64,000 nucleotides of DNA from positions 1 through 64,000 of the forward strand of contig JARBJD010000263.1 of assembly GCA_033064195.1 (NCBI GenBank), given 5' to 3'. How positions within the stretch are numbered: position 1 is the stretch's first letter; every line of letters starts with the position of its first letter. Both the position numbers and the translations under genes were made by a program. Positions 27,817 to 37,118 of the stretch are shown piece by piece. Source of the stretch: Blattamonas nauphoetae (lineage: Eukaryota; Preaxostyla; Oxymonadida). Under the pieces are notes generated by a model that saw only the letters and a list, made by a program, of their open reading frames with translations, searched no databases and was not told the origin of the DNA.

Positions 27817-28285
27817 AAATCAAGATTGGACAAACTAAGAAAAATCTCAAATTTTAGAATTGTACTCACACGCGATCCCATGAAAACCTCAAAATACGTA
27901 ATACCGCAAATCTCCAATCATTTTCCAAACTCTTACCAATCATTTTTCCATTCCCAGATATCAGTTTGAGACCGACGAAAAAACCTTTTTTTCGTAAATA
28001 TATATATATATAATATGCTCAAACAAAACGATCTTTTTTCCCATCCAATTATTTTCTGTGAAAAATCGCTTTTTTTTCACATCTTCCCAAATACACAACG
28101 TTTTTTTCGCAATTTTTTGGCAGAAGTTGTTCACAGTTTGTGAAGATTTAAAAAGAACACAAGAAAAAAGCGGTCATCACGTTTTTTGAGGTTTTTTCGG
28201 GATATCGTGGGATGATACTTCTTTTTGTTAATTTTTTTTCAAGGTTTGACGAATCGTGATTTTTCCAGAAAAATATTAAAGGTGA
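27785..28285. repeat. Long-TIR MITE copy
   Basis: The left arm has CCATGTCACCAATCCGG, GGACAAACTAAGAAAA and AAAACCTCAAAATACG. The right arm has the inverted equivalents GTTTTTTGAGGTTTTTTC, TTCAAGGTTTGACGAATC and AGAAAAATATTAAAGG. The middle is A/T-homopolymer-rich. It contains the undisturbed version of the site used by the complete Merlin. Confidence 0.6.
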
Positions 28286-29219
28286 GGCTTTATGAGATTG
28301 TATAAAGGTTCGAGTATCTAAATCCCGTGTCTTCTGAATGTGGAAAGACAAGCTCCTTCAAAATATGATAAGAACTGCGAATAAAGGTCCTTCAACTGAA
28401 AAGATATGTGAATGTGTCTTGTGATGTGTTCTGATGTTTCGGACTACGCAGTTTGTCTCCTACCGTTCTTTCACGGACATAATCAGTCACATCGTCAACT
28501 TGAACAATTCAGCCCACAAATTCCTCGTAGAACAAAAATAGTCCGTTCCGATTGAACAATTCTGGTTAGCGGCCGGATCGTTTCAAATTCTATGCCAAGA
28601 CGGCCGTTTCCGTGCACTGTGGAAGCACCGCCCTTCAAGTAGGTGCTAGCCAAACCTTCGGCCCCTCTACATTGAGATCAGGTCTGAGTAAAATAAGTAT
28701 GGTCGGTCCATTTTGATCTCATGGAGGTGTCATTTACCCGGTCCGTGTCAACAACCCGGAACCTGGGGTCGAAACAAATACTCCAAGATCTTCTTCAACT
28801 TCCTCTTCGTCGTGCCGTCATGGTCCTCCCATCAGAAAAACCAGGAGACAGTGCGTGGACGACTCACCGACCCACAACGATACTTCGGAGGACATCCCCA
28901 CTGTCCACTTGAGACAATGGAAATGATATTTTCCCGAAAAGGTTGGATCTACCGGGGACATCCGAATTGTGGGCCGGTCGCTTTGTTCGACTGTGGCATC
29001 GAAGATTGTTGAGACGTTTGGTAGTTCTGATATGCGTTCATGGAGAGGGCGACAGAAGATACTCGCCGTGATTGGGGAAAGCAGTTCGATTGTTGTCCAC
29101 ATCCGAGATGTGTTGTCTTCGTTGTATTTCACGAAATCGTTTCCTTCTAACCATCTATTTCACAAAAAATGTCGAAGAGAAGAGATAAAGAGAGATGAGA
29201 ATAAGATAATTGTAGGTTT
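28286..29219. other. Mosaic of repeat fragments without an intact gene
   Basis: It holds a gene-family fragment (28,430-28,660), a lone MITE left terminus at 28,731-28,775 (GGAGGTGTCATTTACCCGG), and a block at 28,889-29,010 that recurs partly inverted and partly direct at 29,570-29,680. Nothing else is supportable. Confidence 0.5.
28430..28660 (+). pseudogene. Fragment of the MFRTSQ gene family (intact relative at 40.6 kb)
   Basis: MFRTTQF at its start matches MFRTSQL of the frame at 40,636. An EQFWLAAGSFQ piece further on matches EQFLENSDQWTKAGS. The noncoding lead sequence GTGTCTTGTGATGTGTT is also shared. In-frame stops occur within 120 bp, so it is a relic. Confidence 0.45.
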
Positions 29220-29699
29220 TTATGCCGAATCATCATCATGAATGATGATTGGCTTTTCGGTTGGTTTCTTCGCTTTCGCAGCCACTTTCTTTCCTTCCGA
29301 CGTGCGACTGGGGTGACTGTGGCGCCTTGGCTCTGGCGGTGTTTGAGCTCTTTTTTCAGGGTTGAAGCGGCAAGTCTTTTCGTGCCTGTGCACGCGATAA
29401 TACGTTGCGAAGGGCTTGTCACAGAATCGGCAAGCCCTTCTACGGATTGGTGCGACCTCGATGGTGGTAATGTTTGGTTCTGCTTGGAGTGGTTGGCTGT
29501 TTCGACCTGAATTCCTGGATGATTTGATTCGAGCTGCGCCTCTGTCGTTGGAAGGAGAAGAGAGAAGAATGATCCAACATTTTTGGGAAAACATCATTTC
29601 CATTGTCTCAAGTGGACAGTGGGTATGTCCGAATTGTAGGAAGGTCGATGTGTACGACTGTGGCGTCGAAGATGGTTGATGAGATCTTTGTGTTTTCAT
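29220..29699 (-). pseudogene. Zinc-finger protein fragment (C2HC-like)
   Basis: A 159-residue frame. Near residue 90 it has ACRFCDKPFATYYRVHRHEKTC, cited here for its C-x2-C-x12-H-x3-C spacing, then a basic Pro-rich tail (EGKKVAAKAKKPTEK) ending HDDDSA. The front half overlaps a repeat block shared with 28.9 kb and looks non-coding. It could be the last exon of a DNA-binding or transposon protein. No partner domains are visible. Confidence 0.35.
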
Positions 29700-29715
29700 C
29701 TCTGTACAACTGACT

Positions 29716-30489
29716 TCACGATAATTGGATGGTAAAACGTATGTTCCATTCTTGATGAAAATTCTTATGCACAGTTTTGATTTTTTTCCAGATACCCATT
29801 CTTTTTTTCCGATTCCATTCTAAAACGTTCGGATCATCGACCAATTTATCTGGTGCAAAAATGCATGACAATTGATTCACTGGTTGTTGAGATATTGCCA
29901 AAATGATTTGTGAACAGTGACACTTTTCAAGTACAAGGCGGTATTCTCAAGGAGTGGCCGTTGATTTTTTTCATAGTTTTCTTTTTTCCTAAGGAGGATA
30001 ATGTTCATCAGATTCTGATAAAACCTCAAAATACCTCCTTTTGTCAGACGAAAAAAATCGTTTTAGCAATATCTCGACAACCAGTGAATCGATTTCGATG
30101 ATTTTTTTCATCAAAACATTTTTTTTGGTGAAACGACCCTTTAACAACAAATTGACAAAATTAGGGGTATTTGGGAATATCGAAAAAACCCATATTTCTC
30201 TCGACAAAAACTTCTTAAGAAAAAAGGTTTCTTTTTTGAACATCTTTGGTCGAGATCTATCCGATTAGTAAGCATTTTATTTGGTTCAAAACGGGTGGCT
30301 GGTTGTGGAGAAATGAGGTCAAAAATGTCGAAAAAATGTGTGCATTCGTAACGTTAAAGGTATTTTGAGGTTTTCTCGGGATCATGTGGGAGTCTAATTC
30401 AAAAATTTCTTTTTTTAATTAGTTTGACCAAAATGGTCTCTCACAGAAAAAGGTCAGATTGGTGACACCCGACGATTTGGCGACACCAC
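29716..30489. repeat. Composite of long-TIR MITE copies
   Basis: It contains repeated family landmarks in both orientations: CACTGGTTGTTGAGATAT, CTCGACAACCAGTGAATCG, ACCTCAAAATACC and AGTTTGACCAAAATGG. It ends with GGTCAGATTGGTGACACC and a terminal GGCGACACCAC before TA at 30490-30491. At least two copies seem merged or nested. Confidence 0.55.
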
Positions 30490-30839
30490 TATCAATCATC
30501 GAACTGTCAGAAAACAATCGAACTTCATTAACCCGCCTTAAATCGAGATATTTTTCTGGAAAATGTTGTTTTTGTGAGAAAATAAAACTTACTTAGAATT
30601 GGAGCTACAAACCCATTATTGGACGCTGTAGCCTCATACCGTAAAATGCACAAAAAACCGTGAACCTTTTGACGTCATATGGGTGAGAATTAGTGAGATC
30701 TTTACAAATTTCGAGAATCCGAATCAGAAAACGAGACTAATCCCTCTTGTCAGTGTTTAGTCGAATTTCACGAGAATGACATGGAATGGTGTCTCCAACG
30801 AGTTATTGAGAATGGACAATGTATGTCTCAGCTGCGTGA

Positions 30840-31275
30840 TGAGACGAGATTGTTTGAAGGGTGTTCGAACTTTTCTATGATATCACAAATTCTTACCCAT
30901 ATCTCCACAACCAGCCATCCGTTTTCAACCAAATAAAGTGCATTATATTCGGAAAGATCAAGACTATCCGTGACAAAAAAAGTAACTGTTTTTTTCTTCG
31001 ACAATTTTGTCGAGGAAATATAGGTGTTTTGACTATTACCAAATACCCAGTATTTTTTGCGAAATTTGTCCAAAACTTTTCGTATCATCAAAAAAAGGAT
31101 CTGGTTGAACTTTCATGGCAATTGATTCACTGGTTGTTGAGATATTCCCAAAATGAATTGTGAAAAGTACCACTTTTCAAGTACGAGGCGGTTCTCTCAA
31201 TGAGCAGCCGGAGGTTTTTTCATCTTTTTTTTCTTAGTTGGACAATGTCCATATGATTCCGTGAAAATCTCGATT
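30840..31275. repeat. Long-TIR MITE copy, degraded ends
   Basis: It carries CCCATATCTCCACAACCAGCC and the inverted TGATTCACTGGTTGTTGAGAT landmarks around a central homopolymer-rich region, then GGACAATGTCC and GATTCCGTGAAAATCTCG. The outer terminal blocks are not recognisable. Confidence 0.5.
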
Positions 31276-31317
31276 TATGACGAGTTACTGAATTTTGGCG
31301 CCTTTCTGACGGCACTA

Positions 31318-32306
31318 CAGTCTGAATAGTTCAACATCGCAGGCAAATAATTCGACATCGAACATAATAATTCAACATCGAACAAAATAGTTCAACATCG
31401 AACAAAATTGTTCAACATCGAAACCGAATTGTTCAACATCGAACAAAATAGTTCAACATCGAAACGGAATCATTCAACATCGAAAAAGAAAATCGAATGA
31501 CGAGAAACAGCAGCACTACACTCAAAAGAACGGGCCTACATACAAAATATAGGTGTATTGTGGACAGAAGTATTGGAACTAACATTTTTATCAAGATTTT
31601 GAGATTCTGTAGGAAAAAGAATGAACTTTTCAACCGTTTCCATTCATCATTGTCGGCAACAATTGTTTTCACTTTTTTTGTTTTCCCTCTCTCGGTATTC
31701 AGACCTAAACAGTCAGTTTGACTCTGATTTTCACTCCCTCTGTCATAAAAAACAGCATTTATCTCCATTCACAGCAGTTCATGATCATGACCACGGCTGT
31801 CAGACCCGATTGTGCGTCTGAACTTAAGAAATGACCACCTTCCAAATTGGGTTTGTCAAGTATTACTTCCAACTTCATCTTTTTTGATGTCTTTGCTATA
31901 GATGATCGTGTCATAGAAAGTTGAGCAGTTCTGAGATTCAATGCATGGACATGTGGCAAAAGAGTGAAGAAAGAGACATTCCGGTCAACTAAGGTTCTCA
32001 TCTTCCATGATTAACTATTCCTAATTGTCCCAGTTGATCGATGAATTATTTCTTCGATCGAATACGGTTCGACTCTTGTGTCAGAACATATTCAATTCAG
32101 GCTTGAAGGCACACAAATTAAGGAGAGACTTTTTCTTGTTCGATGTTGAATTATTCGATTTCGATGTTGAATTATTTTGTTCGATGTTGAACAATTCCGT
32201 TGTGATGTTGAACTATTTTGTTCGATGTTGAACTATTCCGTTGCGATGTTGAACTATTTTGTTCGATATTGAACTATTTTCCTGCGATGTTGCACTATTC
32301 CGACTG
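31318..32306. mobile_element. TA-flanked element with minisatellite inverted arms, 989 bp
   Basis: Left terminus CAGTCTGAATAGTTCAACAT, right terminus reversed CAGTCGGAATAGTGCAACAT. Both are flanked by TA (31316-31317 and 32307-32308). Each arm is about eight tandem units of 20-21 bp with consensus TTCAACATCGAACAAAATAG (left, to about 31,495; right, inverted, from about 32,138). The 640-bp core has one 80-residue minus-strand frame (31,759-32,001, MRTLVDRNVSFF) that I do not recognise. It fits a non-autonomous Tc1/mariner-type or foldback-like element. Confidence 0.75.
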
Positions 32307-32308
32307 TA

Positions 32309-33672
32309 TTATGAATGATTTCATTATTATCTGACCCATACCTTAAGACCTACTTAAATGAAAAGAACCAAAAGGTGTTCAATTGAAATGCTGCAAAGTC
32401 CAAAGAAAGCTGTTTCGCCCTTTTGTGACAGCACTGTTAAAAATATGGGTACTTCAATTGACCGCTCAGATTTCCCACCTTTTTTTCTCCAAATCGCTCT
32501 ATTTTCCAGAAAATACCTGGACTGAAGTTTTTTTTGTCAATAGGAGCGGGTGTCAGAGAACAAGACAATCCGCCCGTATCAAACCTATTCTGAGTTCGTG
32601 TCACCGAATCTAGAACACGTTTTCAATGAGGCATTTTGAGTTCAACAGTTTCAACTCACAATTCCTTTTCTCAGCGCAACGACTGGTCTTCTTTCACATG
32701 CTAAATCGTTTTGAACACAATTCTAAGAGATTCACATGTCCATGAGTAAATTTAACGACACTAAACACATTGGGGTTCTCCGGTCAATCCGTGCAACATA
32801 GTCATTTCTTTCAACATTTTATGTGGAAGTTGCCGAAAATCCGATCATCTCACATGTTTTTTTATCTCCTGAATCGTTAAATAACGTGTATCTGACAGAT
32901 CGAGAAACGAGACCCTGACCCATTTGTGGAATTCTTTTTGAAAGGTTTCACTGGTTCTCATCCTCTTCTTTCAAATTTTCCGCTATTCTTCTTCTCGGAA
33001 CCGCATTCTACTCTCATTCTCCATGGTTCAATGACGTAAAAACTGTGTTTGTTCTTTCTTTTTTCTCATTCGAAGACACATATCTCTCGAAAAAGTGACA
33101 ATCTCTGACTCCCAACTGTTCTCTCAGATATGCTGCTGGTTTGCGAACAAATCTCACCAAACAGAATCAATGACATGTTTTCAGCCAGAATCTCATCCTG
33201 TCTTGATCAATGATTCAGATGGACGACAAAAATCACATCGAAAGGAAAAATCGACGTCTAGACATTTTCTTGAACAAATTTTACTCATTTTCTTCAACAT
33301 ATTGGTCTATTTACCCTTTCTTCACTAATAGTTGTATTTTCATTCAAAGTTTAATGCTGTACTTATCGTTTTAGATGGAATTGAATCTTGTGTCATTTTT
33401 TGCACGACACTACCACTTTACACGCCTCCCACTCACAGAATCAGCTTTTTTTCATCTCATCTCACCGATGATATCTCTTTCGCCTGTCATTGATGCAAAA
33501 AATGTGTTAAAATGATCTTCAGGAAGAACGCCGATTTTCATCGCGATCGAACCTCGATGATGAAACGAACCACATTTCCATCATTGTGAAATGATATTTA
33601 AAAAAATCTAGAAAAAAAATACAAAATGTGAACCATCTATAGTTTTTTGAAATTTTTCAAAAAGAATTGCAC
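32309..33672. other. 1.4-kb stretch with no supportable gene
   Basis: T/C-rich DNA with only short chance frames. I see no terminal repeats, RNA genes or recognisable protein similarity. Confidence 0.6.
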
Positions 33673-33758
33673 ATTTGGGAGATTTTTGTTGGAGATTTCC
33701 ACTGCGTCCAAATGAAAGTTTGAAGAAAGGAGAGTCAATTTCAAGAAACTAAGTGAGT

Positions 33759-34931
33759 TTAAAACAATGATGAAGTGTCGGAAAACGATGAAGAAGGTGT
33801 ATCGGAGGAATCATCATCCCAACCTGTTTTCCTTTTGTGTTTTGAGGATCTTTTGACCTTCATTGTCTTTTGTCCCTTTTCCCTGATTCTCGCCAGCCAT
33901 GCTTTCTTTTTTTCGCGAGGAGTTGGGTCCGGATTCGTCCTTTTCTCTTTCCTTGGTGCTGGAGAGGAACTTTTTGAATCGAAATCTGAATCTTCACTTT
34001 GAACATCTTTTAACGTTGATCGTTGCTGATTTGCGCCAACTCGTTGATTTTGTTCTCTTCCTTTGATCACATTCAATGTTTGGGTGGTTGTTGCTGTAGT
34101 AAATTTCGGGACAATTGTCAGGAACTTTTTTTCCACTTTGGTCCTTGACATCTCGCCAACAACGAACTGAATGCGACTCCACTCAGAGGATGGAGTGTTT
34201 GCGAGAGCTGATGCGGAGAGACAGCGATTCTTCCAGAGATAATTTAGGAAGAAGTGAATTCCGTCAAAAATAATAGAAGGAAGGGGAGTAGTTTGAGAAG
34301 GTTGGTGGTGGATGAAAGTATGGTCTTGTCCGAGAATAGAACCTTCCTGTAATGTCTGAAAAAAAGAGATAAACTGGGGAATGGTCGTGATCACTTCCTC
34401 CCCGATGTTGTTGCGAACTGCATTTGTCAAGATACCGAAAGCGGAGTCAACTCTTGACTTTCCATGGCCTTCATGGTAGAATAAAATCTGTTTGACCTGA
34501 TTTGAGACGGAAGGAGACACATGGTGAATGATATGATGAAGGACAACTTTATTTCGGAAATGGGGTCCTGTGTCGAACACGAAGGTTTTGTGAGTGGAAT
34601 TTGAGATCGATGGTTGTGTTAGGAGGTGTTTGAGGACGGAAACAACGAAGAATCCGTCGTGGTTCAGAACATCAGAAAAATAGTGGGTAAATCTCAGTGT
34701 CTTTTTTCCGACTGCTTTTCCCGCCTCGCAAATGCCAAGGTGTGTTATTTGTTGAAAGTTGTAGAAATCATGACTTCCTTGAGTGCCTCGAATCACAAAC
34801 TTCCAATTTTCTTTGAAATCGAGTAAAATGACCTTTTCTGTTTCTCCGCAAGTCTCAATTAGCGCCTCAACTGCATTTCGCTGAATGCTAGCATGTTTTC
34901 GATGTAATGCAAGAATTGTGTGCTCTTCCAT
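33759..34931 (-). CDS. DDE-like protein (putative transposase core)
   Basis: A 390-residue protein. Asp38 in VILLDFKENW, Asp120 in VFDTGPHFRNK and Glu154/Asp162 in YHEGHGKSRVDSAFG are spaced like an RNase H-fold DDE/D core. The D-G-P-H-F-(R/K)-N and H-G-K-x-x-x-D patterns recall uncharacterised eukaryotic transposase-like proteins. The last 110 residues are very basic and Ser-rich (KVKRSSKHKRKTG ... SSSFSDTSS), suitable for DNA binding. Its ATG overlaps the stop of the upstream frame (TAATG), so expression may need reinitiation or a frameshift. Transposase function is inference. Confidence 0.65.
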   Translation of the reverse strand: MEEHTILALHRKHASIQRNAVEALIETCGETEKVILLDFKENWKFVIRGTQGSHDFYNFQQITHLGICEAGKAVGKKTLRFTHYFSDVLNHDGFFVVSVLKHLLTQPSISNSTHKTFVFDTGPHFRNKVVLHHIIHHVSPSVSNQVKQILFYHEGHGKSRVDSAFGILTNAVRNNIGEEVITTIPQFISFFQTLQEGSILGQDHTFIHHQPSQTTPLPSIIFDGIHFFLNYLWKNRCLSASALANTPSSEWSRIQFVVGEMSRTKVEKKFLTIVPKFTTATTTQTLNVIKGREQNQRVGANQQRSTLKDVQSEDSDFDSKSSSPAPRKEKRTNPDPTPREKKKAWLARIREKGQKTMKVKRSSKHKRKTGWDDDSSDTPSSSFSDTSSLF

Positions 34932-35557
34932 TAACTCGCCATCAAATGGTTGACCAGTGTTTGTTCTTTGTATTCGAAATCGCTCAAGGTATTCCCATCT
35001 ATCACATTTATTACAAACATCTGTTCTTTTTCTTGCTCGATTTTTAGTTGTCTTGTCGCAGTCCGAAAAGCTGATTCAATGATTGGTGAAGTTGGGTGCT
35101 TCATCTTGAAAGCACGGTACAAGGCAACTCTGGTCCCACGAAAGATTCTGGGTTCGCAAAGCCATGAACGAGCTTTGAATGGATTGAATTTTGGATCGAT
35201 ATCTTTCGATCCACCTTCGTTGTTGGGGGCAAATTCCGTCAGGCATGTTGTGAAGTTTGGCTTTGCTTTTTTAACTTGACATTCGCAGGTTTCGGTGGTT
35301 TCTGTCGAAATCCACGAAAACAACTCCACCATATCTTGACTTTTGTACTTTCTCCGTGCAGGAGGCGGTCGAGTCTGGACTTTGTGATAATTTCCAGTCT
35401 TGGCTAGATTCTTCGGCTGTTTTAAAGTATTCAAAGTAACTGGAAATCCAAAAGAACGGAGATCATCGTCATTCCAAAACTGGACAAGCGCTTGAAACAA
35501 CAGGATCTGTTCGTGACGACGCATTTTTTTGTATGATTTCGCCAATTCCGCCATCAT
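34931..35557 (-). CDS. Second ORF of the 2.16-kb transposon
   Basis: A 208-residue protein with a basic helical start (MMAELAKSYKKMRRHEQ), a PPPARRKYKS hinge, a CECQ...C cluster that could bind a metal, and a C-terminal helical part. It is probably the DNA-binding or N-terminal half of the transposase machinery. It follows the first frame directly: that frame's TAA is immediately before this ATG and in the same reading frame. It overlaps the next ATG by one base. Confidence 0.55.
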   Translation of the reverse strand: MMAELAKSYKKMRRHEQILLFQALVQFWNDDDLRSFGFPVTLNTLKQPKNLAKTGNYHKVQTRPPPARRKYKSQDMVELFSWISTETTETCECQVKKAKPNFTTCLTEFAPNNEGGSKDIDPKFNPFKARSWLCEPRIFRGTRVALYRAFKMKHPTSPIIESAFRTATRQLKIEQEKEQMFVINVIDGNTLSDFEYKEQTLVNHLMAS

Positions 35558-35785
35558 TTATATTCTTTTATCTGAAAGATACAATTTCAATATGCACAAA
35601 TTCACACCAGCATCCCTCGCCAAAATTTCTGCTTTGATTGTGTTCCCCCAATCGGTATTTTCCAGAATATGGTTGAAAATGGAGAGATATTCGTGTTCAA
35701 GAGCGTCAATGGCTATCTTTTTAATTTTTTCTGCAAGATTGTACCTATCCTGCTTATTGAAATGTAAGAATTTCGAACCTTCCAT
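35558..35785 (-). CDS. Short first ORF of the 2.16-kb transposon
   Basis: A 75-residue frame from the ATG at 35785 (MEGSKFLHFNKQDRYNLAEK). Two or three helices include NTIKAEILARDAGVNLCILKLYL, which could form a helix-turn-helix (the stretch is cited only as a landmark). It ends in TAA and the next frame continues in phase, so it may be the true N terminus of a longer protein reached by stop-codon read-through, or the sign of an inactivating stop. The open frame extends upstream into the TIR. Confidence 0.45.
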   Translation of the reverse strand: MEGSKFLHFNKQDRYNLAEKIKKIAIDALEHEYLSIFNHILENTDWGNTIKAEILARDAGVNLCILKLYLSDKRI

Positions 35786-35911
35786 GATCAACCCAACATT
35801 TGGTGAAGTGGAAATCTCCAACCAAAATCTCCCATTTCTTGCTCAAACCCCATGACCAGTGGCCACGCCATTTTGGTTGGCCACACAGGTATACTATATT
35901 CTAAAATGATG

Positions 35912-36035
35912 AAATCGATTGTGAAAGGTGAAATTTTCGATTCAAAACACTTTTTGAAAACTTTGTTTGATCCGACCCCACAACATTTTTCTCAAAATTT
36001 TTGTTTCGCGTTAATCTCCCAGGGAGAACAGGCGT
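35912..36035 (+). repeat. Interspersed repeat R1, copy b
   Basis: It shares ordered blocks with the minus strand of 12,345-12,465: GTGAAAGGTGAAATTTTCGA, AAACACTTTTTGAAAAC, TTTGATCCGACCC, TCTCAAAATTTTTG and CTCCCAGG. The surrounding stretch (35,838-36,190) has no gene. Confidence 0.5.
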
Positions 36036-36199
36036 CATTTCCAATCGAAATTTTCTTTTTCGAGGAGTTCCTATTGAGTGTACAACGACCGGATTGTGGT
36101 ATCTTCTGTTCAAAAATCCGAGTCAAATGTTTGATCCACCCAAGATCTCACGATTTTCGTTGCAAAAAAGAAAAAAATTAAAAAGCACATCCTCAAAAA

Positions 36200-36955
36200 G
36201 TTGTGGACAAAGGAACGTTTGATAGAGAAAGAAAAATTATGTTGGAATGGTTGTGAGGAACAGAGGCCTGTTCAGTCATTTTCGCCATTGGATCCTCAAT
36301 AAGCATTCTCACGCGTTCATTGGTTGCAGGAATGTGTATCACACTGCGGTCGAGAAGTGGACCGGAGTCTTTGGAGTGCTCATGCTTGGCAGCATCAATA
36401 GCATCCAACACAGCAAGATATGCACCCCCGATAAGATGAGAGGCGGCTCGCCAACTGCCTTGGATGAGAAGATCGAGTTGAGCTTGCCGTCTGGACCGAC
36501 GAAAGGTTCTTCGAGAAGGTAGTAGCCAATACCCTGCAAAAAAGACAAAACATGAGAGATAAATGGAGGATATGGATGACGAAGACATCGAAGAGTGTTC
36601 CAGGAACGAAAAAGGGAAAGATCCACACCATCACAATTGCTCCTTTGATCTGTCCGACATCGAGATGGGGATTCAGCGATTTTCCACAATCATAAACTGC
36701 ATCCACACGAATCACCTTCGTGTTCCCATTCAACGTGTTGATTTCCACCTCACCGACACTTCCCCCAAACACAAAATACGCAAAAGGATGCCCTTCGGCA
36801 AGAGTCGGTGTGGGATAAGGTCCGCGTGCTGAGAGAGGAATTCGGTAGGCAACAGAGACAGTCATTCCGTTCAGGTCAGAGCCTGATGAGGCTGCGGTTG
36901 GCGATGTGATGCAGCAAGTGTCCATGAAGACAGTGGGTTTTTCCAACCCCAATCA
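36200..36955 (-). pseudogene. Xanthine dehydrogenase/aldehyde oxidase C-terminal remnant
   Basis: The molybdopterin-domain landmarks appear in order: PTAASSGSDLNGM, then GEVEINTLNGNTKVIRVDAVYDCGKSLNPHLDVGQIKGA, given here by position (about 36,640-36,800), then GIGYYLLEE, SKAVGEPPL and AYLAVLDAIDAAK. The segment normally lying between the G-x-L-N and S-K-A-V-G-E-P-P-L blocks is largely missing, and a one-base frameshift follows PPLIL near 36,425. FAD and iron-sulphur domains are absent. It is a decayed gene fragment. A multi-exon functional gene is less likely because of the missing core. Confidence 0.6.
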
Positions 36956-37118
36956 CTCTAAACGGGCAAAGCGCTGCGTCGGAGAAGGAGTCGACGCCGT
37001 TTCTGGTTGTGAGAGAGAATCCGATCGTGGGAACACGGCCTCCATCGTCGAGTAGAAACATTCATCGAAGTCAGCGAAGATGCACGACAATATTTGGTGG
37101 ATCGCATCCTTCGAACAG

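Larger units (their letters stand above)
33677..35833 (-). mobile_element. Compact TIR transposon of unplaced DDE family, 2,157 bp
   Basis: Left terminus GGGAGATTTTTGTTGGAG; right terminus reversed GGGAGATTTTGGTTGGAG. The repeat continues through ATTTCCAC for about 26 bp with one mismatch. The flanks are ATTT on both sides (33673-33676 and 35834-35837), a possible 4-bp target duplication. Three minus-strand frames fill almost the whole interior. The third encodes a DDE-like protein. A second, broken copy of that protein lies at 27.1 kb. The superfamily is unassigned. Confidence 0.7.

Noticed and set aside
31325-32305. Telomere-like or CRISPR-like repeat array
   Set aside because: The units are 20-21 bp without spacers, mirrored in two arms and enclosed by TA-flanked termini, which fits transposon arms and not a telomere or CRISPR array.
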